Positions 10,383 through 20,353 of a DNA stretch of 64,000 bases are shown here, piece by piece. Origin of the DNA: Henningerozyma blattae CBS 6284 (lineage: Eukaryota > Ascomycota > Saccharomycetes > Saccharomycetales > Saccharomycetaceae); NCBI RefSeq assembly GCF_000315915.1, contig NC_020194.1:62001-126000 (forward strand), written 5' to 3'. How positions within the stretch are numbered: position 1 is the first letter of the stretch; every line of letters starts with the position of its first letter. Below the pieces are notes generated by a model, which was not told where the DNA came from, made no database searches, and was given only the letters and a program-made list of their open reading frames with translations. The translations under genes and the position numbers were made by a program.

Positions 10383-11276
10383 ATGGCTTTCCAATTAAAC
10401 TTAAAGACCTCTGCTTACTCTTCTCGTTTCCAAACTCCTTTCAGAAGAAGAAGAGAAGGTAAGACCGATTACTACCAAAGAAAGAGATTAGTCGCTCAAC
10501 ACAAGGCTAAATACAACACTCCAAAATACAGATTGGTTGTTAGATTCACCAACAAGGACATTATCTGTCAAATCATCTCTTCTACCATCACTGGTGATAT
10601 TGTCTTGGCTGCTGCTTACTCACACGAATTACCAAGATACGGTATCACCCACGGTTTAACTAACTGGTCTGCTGCTTACGCTACTGGTTTATTGATCGCC
10701 AGAAGAACTTTAGCCAAGTTAGGTTTGGATGAAACTTACAAGGGTGTCGAAGAAGTCGAAGGTGAATACGAATTGACCGAAGCTGTTGAAGATGGCCCAA
10801 GACCATTCAAGGTTTTCTTAGATATCGGTTTACAAAGAACTACCACTGGTGCTAGAGTCTTCGGTGCCTTAAAGGGTGCTTCCGATGGTGGTTTATACGT
10901 TCCACACTCTGAAAACAGATTCCCAGGTTGGGATTTCGAATCCGAAGAATTAGACCCAGAATTATTGAGATCTTACATCTTCGGTGGTCACGTCTCCCAA
11001 TACATGGAAGAATTAGCCGATGATGATGAAGAAAGATTCTCTGAATTATTCAAGGGTTACATTGCTGACGACATTGATGCTGATTCTGTTGAAGACATCT
11101 ACATGGCTGCTCACGAAGCTATCAGAGCTGACCCAACCTTCAAGCCAACTGAAAAGAAATTCACCAAGGAACAATACGCTGCTGAATCTAAGAAATACAA
11201 GCAAGTTAAATTGACCAAGGAACAAAGAAAAGAAAGAATTGCTTCCAAGATCCAAGCTTTGGCTGGTGCTCAATAA
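10383..11276 (+). CDS. RPL5: Ribosomal protein L5 (uL18)
   Basis: This is the large-subunit protein that binds 5S rRNA and, with Rpl11, forms the 5S RNP assembled into pre-60S particles. The product has 297 residues, the same as S. cerevisiae, with near-identity over YSSRFQTPFRRRREGKTDYY, the HGLTNWSAAYATGLLIARRT block and the KVFLDIGLQRTTTGARVFGA block. Codon use is strongly biased to optimal yeast codons (AGA, GGT, TTG, TCT), as expected for a highly expressed gene. It has no intron. Convergent antisense frames inside it are shadows. Its neighbours match the YPL131W context. Confidence 0.99.
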   Translation: MAFQLNLKTSAYSSRFQTPFRRRREGKTDYYQRKRLVAQHKAKYNTPKYRLVVRFTNKDIICQIISSTITGDIVLAAAYSHELPRYGITHGLTNWSAAYATGLLIARRTLAKLGLDETYKGVEEVEGEYELTEAVEDGPRPFKVFLDIGLQRTTTGARVFGALKGASDGGLYVPHSENRFPGWDFESEELDPELLRSYIFGGHVSQYMEELADDDEERFSELFKGYIADDIDADSVEDIYMAAHEAIRADPTFKPTEKKFTKEQYAAESKKYKQVKLTKEQRKERIASKIQALAGAQ

Positions 11277-11470
11277 GCAAATCGTTTTTAAATATCTTTT
11301 ATAAATATATAAACCTTTATTTAATCACTTTTTAATCATTCCTTTACCATCTTAAAATGAGAATCATTCGAAAATATATATATCCTTTAGGGCATAGAGA
11401 TTATTTAGAAGTATAGAAAGGATTTATATAGTAGTTACTTCTATAGTACATGATGTCTGTGTATATATGA

Positions 11471-14185
11471 TTATTTTTTAACTTTCTTGGTTACACGGCC
11501 CTTTGCTGTTGTTGTCTTAGTTGATTTTCTCTTGGTTGGCCTGGCTTTAGCTTTAATTAGTTTATCTTTCTTTAAATCAATAGTATCCTCATCTTCTTTT
11601 ACTTCTTCTTTAACCTCTTCATCATCAGCATCAACTACATCTTCGAAATCAGGTTTAGCTTTGGATCCACCATTACTATTTCCTATACTCATACCTGCTC
11701 TATAAATAGCAACTGGATGCGTCATACTATTATATTTTCTTGTAAAGCTACTTTTTACAGATGATGGTATTTTCTTTAGTTGGGTGATTTCAGTATTATT
11801 AAATTCCATAATATAATCCCAATCTTCTTTAGTTAAATAATATTTATCCATTAACTCAATAATTTCATCAATACCATCTGATCCATTATCCAAAAGAGGC
11901 TTTAATAATCTCCTTCTTAACAATGGCATATATTCTAATCTAAAACTTGTCTTATCACTGGAAGTACTTAATCTTGTATGATATTGTAACTCTTGTAAAA
12001 TTCTCAAATATTTATTCATTTTGGAGTTTTGACCTAACCATGTAGTAAAATTAATTCTACCAGCCATTTGACCTGCAACCATTGACGATGGACGAACAGA
12101 AGACATAACTGCATGTAATGGCAAAAGACTCCATAGTTGTTCATTACTACGAATTTTTCTTTCTACCAAATCACCTTCAGAGATGCTATTAGCGGCATTT
12201 GCTACTGCTTCTAAATGCGATTGACCTCGTGGCAAGACACTTGGCCGTGTCGACAAATAATTTTCCTGGATCATCAATGGTGTAAAATCAAAATCATCAA
12301 AATATAACCCCATCTTATCATTTAATGTAAAGGTTTTAGAACCCAATTCCGTGTATATGCTTCCGCTTAATAATTTACTTGTTATATCAAATGGTTTTAA
12401 TGCAATTTGTTTTTCCCATTCCTTTGAAATTGTAAGAATATTCTCATGGTTAATTGATTTTGTAGTTTTTGACACTGTTGACAATAAATTAATAATTTGT
12501 CTAATATCTGCCCTTGTGGCCTGAACTAATCTATCAATGATATTTGGATCTAATTTAAAACCTTCTCTTACAGCAATTGTCATTAGTCTTGATTTGATAC
12601 TGTTAGCATCTGGCCTCCTAAATGGTAGATCTAGGCATACTCGATCAAATGGTCTCATTTTGGGTAAATTACGTTCATTGCAAATCAAAATCATTGGTGT
12701 TTCAGTCTTACGGCAAAACTGAGCTAATTGACCAACACCACCACGATCACCACCACTCATCCCATCAACTTCATCCATAATAATTAAGAATTTTTTAGCA
12801 TTACCGGTAATATCATGATCTTTGTTTTCATGTGTTTTAAAGAAACCAACAACGGACATATTGTCTAGGGCATTCTTGACACCAGCATTCAATAGTGATT
12901 TTGATCTAACATCTGAGGCATTTTGTTCAAGAATATCGTATCCAAGGTCCTTTGCAACAAGGTGTGCAGCAGTAGTCTTACCAATCCCAGGTGGTCCATG
13001 TAACATAGCTGCTCTATATATACCATTACCATCTTTACCAACAACTTTAAAACCTTTTTTCTTGTTATCATCCCAATTTGCTAACCAAGTCGTTAATCTT
13101 TTAACAACGGTCTTATTACCACAAATTTGAGAGATATTTGTAGGTGCATATTTAACTGTCCATAATTTATCTTGTTCTCTAACGTCAACCTTATGCGGCG
13201 CATCATTATTAGAAGCTTTTAACTTTGATTTCTTAATCTCTGCCTCTTTTTCCTTCTTTGCAATTTCTTCCACTTCTTTCATTACTTTTAGTTCTTCAGC
13301 TTCTTGTTTCAATCTTGCCTTTTCAGCTTCTACACCAGATCCACCTCCACCTGGCATTCCAGATATCAATTGCTTTAATCCATCTTCATCAATTGCCTTG
13401 ATACCTAATTGCTTAATTTTTTCTAGCTTTTTTGGACCTGCCTCATCACCAAGAACTACAACAGATGTTTTACCAGAGATAGATTTTGTGACTCTTGCAC
13501 CATAACGTTTTGCTAAATTTTCAGCTACTCCTCTTTCAATGGTCGGTAGCTGGCCTGTGAATACCATAGTAAGCCCTAATAAACAATTTGGCTTCCCCTC
13601 AGGAAGCCCCAGATCAGAAGCTTCTGACATGTCTACGTCTTCAGTATTGCTGTTTCCTTTGAAGTCAAATGAAATATTCTCCTTAACATGTACAGTGTCT
13701 AAGTCAACAGAAGGTATTTTACTGAGAACATCCTGAGCTGTAATGCCAGAACTATTTGGTGATGATGAAGTTGTGACTGATGTCTCCTTCTTAACCTTTC
13801 CAGTAGTTTTTATTGGAATTTCATTCGATGCCGTAGTTGACCTTGTAGACTTTCTAATAGCTGAGCCTGCTGGCTTAGGAATAACTGCTGCCTTTTTAGC
13901 TTTCTTTGGTGTTGAATCTTCGATCTCAATACTTTCAGATGATCTTTTAGTTGAGCGTCTGCTCGATGATGTTGAAGAAGGAGGTTTTGAAGCTAATTTC
14001 TCTAAATCATCATCTAAATCATCTAAATCAATGATTTCAACAGACTTTTTGCCTGTCTGATTTTTACTATTTCTGGTGGTTGTAGACCTTGATCCAGATT
14101 GTGAATTAGATGAACTAGAATTGTTTTTGGTAGCTAAACTTGAATTTCTTTTATTGGATTTAAAAAATTCATCGATACCTACCAT
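11471..14185 (-). CDS. RFC1: Replication factor C large subunit Rfc1
   Basis: Rfc1 is the large subunit of the RFC clamp loader, which opens PCNA and loads it at primer ends. Its length of 904 residues compares with about 861 in S. cerevisiae. The N-terminus MVGIDEFFKSNKR resembles a PCNA-binding box. A disordered basic region follows, then a BRCT domain at about residues 197-275 (GLTMVFTGQLPTIERG). The AAA+ domain has Walker A GPPGIGKTT near residue 397 and Walker B IIMDEVDG near 470, followed by an RFC box and collar (YFDDFDFTPLMIQENYLSTR). The C-terminus is a basic NLS-like tail. Here the Walker A Thr-Thr and the sensor region look intact. The gene is divergent from RUD3, as with YOR217W/YOR216C. 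Confidence 0.98.
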   Translation of the reverse strand: MVGIDEFFKSNKRNSSLATKNNSSSSNSQSGSRSTTTRNSKNQTGKKSVEIIDLDDLDDDLEKLASKPPSSTSSSRRSTKRSSESIEIEDSTPKKAKKAAVIPKPAGSAIRKSTRSTTASNEIPIKTTGKVKKETSVTTSSSPNSSGITAQDVLSKIPSVDLDTVHVKENISFDFKGNSNTEDVDMSEASDLGLPEGKPNCLLGLTMVFTGQLPTIERGVAENLAKRYGARVTKSISGKTSVVVLGDEAGPKKLEKIKQLGIKAIDEDGLKQLISGMPGGGGSGVEAEKARLKQEAEELKVMKEVEEIAKKEKEAEIKKSKLKASNNDAPHKVDVREQDKLWTVKYAPTNISQICGNKTVVKRLTTWLANWDDNKKKGFKVVGKDGNGIYRAAMLHGPPGIGKTTAAHLVAKDLGYDILEQNASDVRSKSLLNAGVKNALDNMSVVGFFKTHENKDHDITGNAKKFLIIMDEVDGMSGGDRGGVGQLAQFCRKTETPMILICNERNLPKMRPFDRVCLDLPFRRPDANSIKSRLMTIAVREGFKLDPNIIDRLVQATRADIRQIINLLSTVSKTTKSINHENILTISKEWEKQIALKPFDITSKLLSGSIYTELGSKTFTLNDKMGLYFDDFDFTPLMIQENYLSTRPSVLPRGQSHLEAVANAANSISEGDLVERKIRSNEQLWSLLPLHAVMSSVRPSSMVAGQMAGRINFTTWLGQNSKMNKYLRILQELQYHTRLSTSSDKTSFRLEYMPLLRRRLLKPLLDNGSDGIDEIIELMDKYYLTKEDWDYIMEFNNTEITQLKKIPSSVKSSFTRKYNSMTHPVAIYRAGMSIGNSNGGSKAKPDFEDVVDADDEEVKEEVKEDEDTIDLKKDKLIKAKARPTKRKSTKTTTAKGRVTKKVKK

Positions 14186-14556
14186 CGTTAACTCTGTCTT
14201 TTATTATGGATTCCAAAGGAGTAGATATTATGCTTCTTACGAATTTGTTGATTACTGATTATTTCATATACTTGCTAGTATTTCGCATTTTTTTTATATA
14301 TTTCCTTTTATAATTAAATCACCATTCTTGGTATATTTTCATTTTTTTAACGTATCTGATTCTGAAATTTCAGCGAATAGCCGTTTAAGAAACATTAAGA
14401 GATAGTTCTGAAGAGCCAAGAATTTTAAACAAAAATATTCATTTCTTAAAATTGACTCCAATGGAATATAAATTTATATTATAAGCTTAACATCGTCGTG
14501 ATTTAACAATAGGAAGAATCACTATTAGAATTGAAAAAAAGAAATAACGTGTTATA
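14186..14556. other. RFC1-RUD3 divergent promoter
   Basis: About 370 bp. A TTTCGCATT near 14280 is a weak MCB/SCB-like element. No ACGCGT box is seen, although RFC1 orthologs are usually G1/S-induced. Confidence 0.4.
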
Positions 14557-16136
14557 ATGGCTAAGAACAAGAAAAAAACAATAAGAAGAATAACAATAGT
14601 AACAGCAACAACAATAACATCAATGCTTCGAATATTAATGCCTCTACAAATGAAGCGACTGAACAAATTACAGAAAAAATTACTTCTACAACTATAGTTG
14701 ATCCGAACATGAATACAGCAGTGAATATCAATTCGGGCCAGAAAACTGATGAAGAACAAGTAAATAAAGATTCTGAAGGCGAAATAGAAGATAGTTCCAA
14801 TCCAGCAGAGAACAATATTACAGCTGAGACAGGTCTTAAAGTCGTAACTGACACTATTATTCATGATAATGCTTTAATGAAAGAGAAAGATGAAGAAATT
14901 TTGCATCTTCGAGATGAACTTGAGCAGTTGAAGGTTAGATTAGATGCAGCTACCAAAAATAAGAATAATGCTGACGATGAAAGTAATACTACACCAGATA
15001 ATAAGGATAGTAATTTGGAAGAGCTTTCAAAGTTAAGGGAAGAGCGTGACCATTTTGAATCTCAATATACTACTCTTCTGAGTAGACTATCTTCCATGAA
15101 AGATGTATTTAATAAAATGAAGCAATCCCAACATGAGCTAGAAACTGTTCAAGAACAATTGAGTGAGTATGAACAACAGAATTTACGATTGAAAAAAAGG
15201 GTAGATGCTTTAACGTATGAAAATGCATCATTGGAAAAAACGGTTGTTAGTTTAAATACTGAGTTTGATGATTTAAATAAAGATATAAGACAAAAGGAAA
15301 AGCAGTCCATTAAATTTGAATTTGAAAAGGAACAATTCGATAAAAACGTTCATAAGATGAAAATTGAGCATGAAAAGCAAATCGAACAATATGAAAGAAA
15401 ACAGAATGAGTTAAAGAAGGAAAATTCACAATTAAATTCCAAGATTGAAGAATTAGAGGTCCTTTTAAATGAAAAATCACAAGACTTAACAACATTAAAA
15501 GAAGAAAAGCTCTATGTAGAATCAAATTTTAATGCGTTAGAGAATGAAAAGGTTACATTAATTGAGACAATTAAAAATTTGGAAGAAGAAATCGACACAA
15601 TTGAAGATAAAAATAAAAATGAATTAAATCAAAAAACAATGGAAGTCAATGCTCTAAGATCTCAACTAGATATTTCCACAGAATCTAATCAAGAGAGTAA
15701 ATTACAAATCGAGTCTTTGAATGACAAAATATCCAAATTGAACGACGAAATATCTCAAACTTCAAGAATCTTGGAAGAATCCCAAGATCGCGCTGCTCAA
15801 ATTCAAAAGTTACGCCATGAATCTATTATTTTAAATGAGCATCTAACAAAAGCTTTGACGATGTTGAAACAAAATAGTGAATCTGACAATGTTGATAAAG
15901 AATTAATATCAAATCTATTAATTTCCTTCGTTTCAATACCACGTGGTGATAATAGGAAGTTTGAAGTATTACAATTAATTTCTAATTTTCTAAACTGGGA
16001 TGACGACAAGAGACAACAAGCGGGTTTAATCCATGGACCATCAAAAGATAGTAGTGGTAAGAGAAAGCCAGTCTCTAAAACTGAGAGCTTTGTTTCAATG
16101 TGGACCGATTTCTTAGAACGTGAAAGTGAAAAATAA
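14557..16136 (+). CDS. RUD3: Golgin Rud3 with an apparent N-terminal frameshift
   Basis: This is a cis-Golgi coiled-coil golgin. The long frame opens with an ATG at 14709 (475 residues) but stays open back to 14565 without an ATG. In another frame, 14557 begins MAKNKKK, matching the S. cerevisiae start MGKNKKK, and then hits a stop near 14697. A shift at the A7 run (14572-14578) would join the two and give about 526 residues (S. cerevisiae about 484). The body is heptad-rich coiled coil, and the C-terminus has the Arf-binding GRAB domain (SFVSIPRGDNRKFEVLQLIS). If the break is real, translation from 14709 would still keep the coiled coil and GRAB domain. Confidence 0.88.
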
Positions 16137-17395
16137 TTCATAACATTCGATTTTAACACATTTATAATTCTAGGCAATCCATTCTAATAGAATTTTTGAA
16201 CAGTACTTCCAGTAACTGATATTCTAACTAGGTATTAAATTACACTAGAAATTAGAATCTGAATTGTCTATTGTATTCATATCCATATATATGCTGCTCA
16301 ATATATATTTGTCTACCTTTCATTTTTAATTATATAAATGTAAGTTTTGAACTTTTGCAAAATCACCCTTTTTTTCAAAGAGAAAATTAGGCACACAGAG
16401 TTTATAATCTTCAATTGTAAAATTATTACTAACAATAAAGTGTGAATTCACCTATGCTTTGCTTTTGCTTGTGTCGAAATTTTTGATTGTCATATGAAAA
16501 TTATATCTGTGCAATTAATGATATAGATTTAAGTTCTTAACCTAATGGTTTAAACATAACCTATCATTATGAGATTTTGCTGGATGCGAACAAAATATTC
16601 TACTCCAAAAACAAGAACAAAGAATATGACATAAAAATTCAACGTATAAAACATACTAAAGCTGAATTTCTTATCCTATTTTTCTAGAGTATACTACTGT
16701 GTATTACTATTAACAAAAAACACAGTATCCTACATAGTTAAAGTGTCTCCAATGATTCTTGTTCTGATCTTTTCTCAAGACTAATTTTGAACCAATTACT
16801 TTTGTTCAGCTCTTTTATCAATCAACTTTTTTTAACACGAAATGAATAATTTTTCTAGTAAATTATCAATTTCTACTGAATGTAATAGAAGTAAGCAAGG
16901 AAAATAGTGAGGAAATTCTATGTTTGCTTTTAAATATGGTTGCATCATCGAGTACAGTAAAACTAGTTAAAATATTAGCTTGCTTCTTATTATAATAGTA
17001 GTGCCCTTGAAGGCAGACCTTCTATTTTGCAATAATAGGATAACTTTTCAAGAAAAATAGCTATTTTTAAATATTCAAAGTTTATGACTCAGCAATTATG
17101 TATGAATAAAATATTTAAAGTGCAGAATCTACAAAGTCTAGTTTACTATTTTTATTTTTATCAAGAATACATAATGCATTTACAGAAAGCAGGTCTTGGT
17201 AATAAGTAATAGCATTTTTTGTAAAGTTTTCAACATTTTATTGCTGTCGTTTAGAACTCCGAAAACCTAAACTTGAATATATTTTTACATCTATTATAAT
17301 TGTCTACATTCTTCGCATTCTTCGCATTCTTAAAAAATATATATTAAGGAAGTTACAAAATTCTTTAAAGCTTCCTCCTATTTATCCTTGACACA
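16137..17395. other. 1.26 kb spacer before the GNAT gene
   Basis: AT-rich. I see no tRNA, no long frame and no clear repeat. A duplicated CTTCGCATT (about 17312-17330) lies upstream of the next gene. Confidence 0.45.
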
Positions 17396-18049
17396 ATGTT
17401 TAAAGCAGTTAATGTGCAACAAACTGCCAATGTAGTTAAGGCATCTCGTACTTTAGAACTTGCCTTTCGTTCGAAAGCTACAGATTATCTTACCAAAAAA
17501 TTCTTCGACGTTCCAGTTCAGGAAAAATATTCTAGACAAAGAATTGATGCTATGATCCACTATTTTACAGCTGTTAATTACGATTATGGGGCTCATATAA
17601 TGGAAGCTAATGATTTGATTGGCGTTATGATATATACTGCTCCAGGGAAACATTTACCTGTAAAGTTAACATCAGATCTTAAGTTCAATAAGCAATATTT
17701 AGAAAAAATTAATCTTCGCAAAAAAGAAATTATACCTAAAGAAATTGATTATTATTATTTATTTATGATCGGTAAGAATCCTGAAAATCCAAACGTCAAA
17801 GGGTCTACTAGGGCACTTATAAATGACTTAAAAAATCGTGCTAATAACGATAATTGTGCAATAGTACTGGAAGCTATATCTGAACAAGCAAAAGAAGTGT
17901 ACAGATATTTCGGTTTTAAGACATATTTAACCTATAATTATGGTGTTGGCGAAGTTAATAGCAAAGGTGAACTAGACTCTCAAGGATGCGGGTTGACTGC
18001 ACATTTGATGGCTTACCATAAAGATGGTGACAAGATTCTAAGAAATTAA
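17396..18049 (+). CDS. GNAT-family N-acetyltransferase, unassigned
   Basis: The protein has 217 residues. The C-terminal half has the GNAT pattern: a beta strand YYYLFMIGKNPENPNVKGST in which VKGSTRAL sits where the acetyl-CoA pyrophosphate loop (Q/R-x-x-G-x-G/A) is expected, then a helix, CAIVLEAISEQAKEVYRYFGFK (the typical 'LEA...Y...GF' motif), and a final strand HLMAYHKDG. The N-terminal half with FFDVPVQEKYSRQRIDAMIHY is less typical. I do not recall an S. cerevisiae ortholog at this place. RUD3 and AIM41 are direct neighbours there, so this gene is an insertion or was lost in S. cerevisiae. The substrate is unknown. Confidence 0.7.
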   Translation: MFKAVNVQQTANVVKASRTLELAFRSKATDYLTKKFFDVPVQEKYSRQRIDAMIHYFTAVNYDYGAHIMEANDLIGVMIYTAPGKHLPVKLTSDLKFNKQYLEKINLRKKEIIPKEIDYYYLFMIGKNPENPNVKGSTRALINDLKNRANNDNCAIVLEAISEQAKEVYRYFGFKTYLTYNYGVGEVNSKGELDSQGCGLTAHLMAYHKDGDKILRN

Positions 18050-18322
18050 GTTAATATAATTATATAAATTCATTCATTTACATCATTTCAAGCTGAATGC
18101 TACTTTATAGCACTCTGGCGTAGTATATAAAATTCGCTAAAAATATTACTTTTCTTTCATTTTGTCTTTATGGTAGTTTTACGGGCTAAAACAACGAGAA
18201 AACTCCATCATCTAAAAATATATCCAAGAAAAAAAGGTAACTTTTATTTAATTTGATTTTGTTTCGTTTTATATCTACTCTTCTCTAAGTTCTGCTTTAG
18301 AAATTCAAATACATTTATAATA

Positions 18323-18895
18323 ATGTACAACTCTGTATTAAAATACTCACTTAAAACACAATTAAGGACGCTTCAGCGTCCAATGTGGCGTTATCAAAGT
18401 AGTGTGGCATATATTAATGCTATGAAATCATTAAAGCTAGGCTTAAAAAAGGCAATGATAGCTAAAGATGAAGCACGTAAGACTACTATTAGATCAATTT
18501 TATCTGCCGTTAAAAATGAGGAAATTGATAAGAATGAGAAATCTGACATGGATGAATATGCACTTTTTGAAGTTTATGAGAAATTAATAAAACAGAGAAA
18601 GGTATCGATAGAAGATTATAAAAAAAACAAAAGGGATGATTTAGTTGAAAAAGAAGCTACCGAAATGAGTATAATTGAGCAATATTTGAAAGAATTGCCC
18701 GTAGCAACAGAAGAAGAGATTGCCTTGAATGCCGAAAAGTTGCTCCAAGGTACTTACAAAGAAAATCCAAAGCAATCATTAAAAGATATAATAAAAACTA
18801 GTAACATTAAAGAAATCTCTCAGGCTTGGAATTGTTCTGAAAAAGCTGTAAGAGCAGCACTAGCTAAGCACTACAAGAAAGTTTTCTCCGAATAG
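18323..18895 (+). CDS. AIM41: Mitochondrial YqeY-family protein Aim41
   Basis: The 190-residue protein (S. cerevisiae about 185) has a basic, hydroxylated N-terminus typical of a mitochondrial presequence (MYNSVLKYSLKTQLRTLQRP). A YqeY/GatB-like helical domain follows: LKKAMIAKDEARKTTIRSIL, YEKLIKQRKVSIEDYKK, EMSIIEQYLKELP. YqeY domains resemble the tail of GatB amidotransferase, but the function of Aim41 is not established. Its place after RUD3 on the same strand matches YOR216C-YOR215C, apart from the intervening acetyltransferase gene. Confidence 0.93.
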   Translation: MYNSVLKYSLKTQLRTLQRPMWRYQSSVAYINAMKSLKLGLKKAMIAKDEARKTTIRSILSAVKNEEIDKNEKSDMDEYALFEVYEKLIKQRKVSIEDYKKNKRDDLVEKEATEMSIIEQYLKELPVATEEEIALNAEKLLQGTYKENPKQSLKDIIKTSNIKEISQAWNCSEKAVRAALAKHYKKVFSE

Positions 18896-19165
18896 ACACT
18901 CAGGTATATTCCTTTAATGATTAGTAATACATATAGTCTTGTAAATAAATAATGGATTTCTTTAAATGAAAATATATGAACATTAATTCTTTTGTAGATC
19001 AATCGTCGTATACTTTTTTTATGAGTAACTTTTAACTTGTATTATATGTCACTCTTCATCGCTTACTATATATAATTTCTCTGAAAAACGATAAATGAAA
19101 TTGTTTGAAAATAGCCTTAAATAAAAATCTGAAAAGGAATCAAATATTCAACATTGCAAAATAAC

Positions 19166-20017
19166 ATGAATGATATTGTATGTATTAAGAATATTTAATA
19201 TCTTTGAGCTTGATGTTTTTCTTTTTTTTATTTCTATAAGTCCTTTAGTTTATTATAGATAAATACTAACGTTTTGCTTTCTGTTTCATTAAAATATATA
19301 TAGCCTACACATGAAGCTACACTCCGTGTTAGAACAATCCAACACTTAAAAGGATCTGCTAATTCGGTTGACGAATATCCTATATGGCAATGGAGCTTAC
19401 AACTTTATTTATTAGATAAGAATGGCACTCAAATACCGTGCAACATTATTAAATCTTGTGAATATATTCTACATCCATCATTTGAAAAGCCTAATAGGAT
19501 AGTCGATACAATACCCTATCTACTAGAGGAAGAAGGATGGGGTGAATTTAATATTAAGATCAAATGTCAATTTTTATTTGGTTTAGGTTTATTTACAATT
19601 AATCATGATATAAATTTTGATAACACAGAATACCTGGTAGATTATTCAATTCAGGTACCTTATAATCATCCAATGATGTATAAGCTCTTAATAGATAATA
19701 ATATCATAGAAGTATATGGGCAAAAACAACCAAAAGAAAGTCAACAACAAAAATTAATGGACACACCTATAACACCTCAAAATTCTATGGCATTACTTAA
19801 CTGGATTAAAGAAATACCATCACTAGATGAGCAAACCTTAACTGAAATAGTCCAAATGATCATAAATCATCCTGCAATGAAGCATGAATTGTCATCTTCA
19901 AACATGCAAGACGATTTTCGAATATTAACGTCTCAACTCCCTGATGACTTATTAGAGGCAATTCAGAAGTTATTTACTGAAGCTGCTAAAAATGATAAGT
20001 TGAAAAGTCTAAGATGA
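19166..20017 (+). CDS. TAF14: YEATS protein Taf14, spliced (two exons)
   Basis: Exon 1 is only 12 nt (19166-19177, MNDI) and is followed by GTATGT. A TACTAAC branch point is at 19264-19270 and the acceptor TAG ends at 19303. Exon 2 (19304-20017) continues in phase as PTHEATLRVRTIQHL. The spliced product has 241 residues (S. cerevisiae about 244): a YEATS domain (WQWSLQLYLLDKNG; YILHPSFEKPNR; EEEGWGEFNIKI) and a C-terminal ET domain (LDEQTLTEIVQMI; LPDDLLEAIQKLF). Taf14 belongs to TFIID, TFIIF, SWI/SNF, INO80 and NuA3 and reads acylated histone H3. S. cerevisiae TAF14 (YPL129W) also has a 5' intron. An unspliced reading would start at 19673 and lose the YEATS domain. SAS5 was considered, but the ET domain and the synteny favour TAF14. 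Confidence 0.93.
19178..19303 (+). other. TAF14 spliceosomal intron, 126 bp
   Basis: The intron has donor GTATGT, a perfect branch site TACTAAC, and acceptor TATATAG 33 nt downstream of the branch site. It is phase 0. The spacing and motifs are those of Saccharomycetaceae introns. Confidence 0.93.
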
Positions 20018-20353
20018 AAGAATGGTTTTTCTTTAATAGTAACGGAACATTTGATTGACCTAATATACCATTGTTTATACATTTATTTAATTTAAATTAA
20101 AGAAAAATTACAAACGTAATTTATTATATCATTTTATTTTCAAAAAAAAAGCACTAATTAAAGAATTACAAATATAATATTTAAAGTTTAGTTTTCAATG
20201 AAATATTACCTGTTTTTGTTTTCATAGAATCTAAGGTTACAAATTTTATTATAGTTAAATATTTTTTTAACCGTTGGATAAAAAACCACAATGTATATTG
20301 TAATATTTCTAGCAATATTCAACTTTTGATAGAAACATAATACTAATTATTAC
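20018..20353. other. TAF14-TBF1 convergent 3' region
   Basis: About 335 bp of AT-rich sequence between two stop codons. It holds only terminator-like A/T runs. Confidence 0.5.

Noticed and set aside
19673..20017. 114-codon frame as a complete gene.
   Set aside because: It is only the C-terminal part of spliced TAF14; the frame is open and homologous back to 19304.
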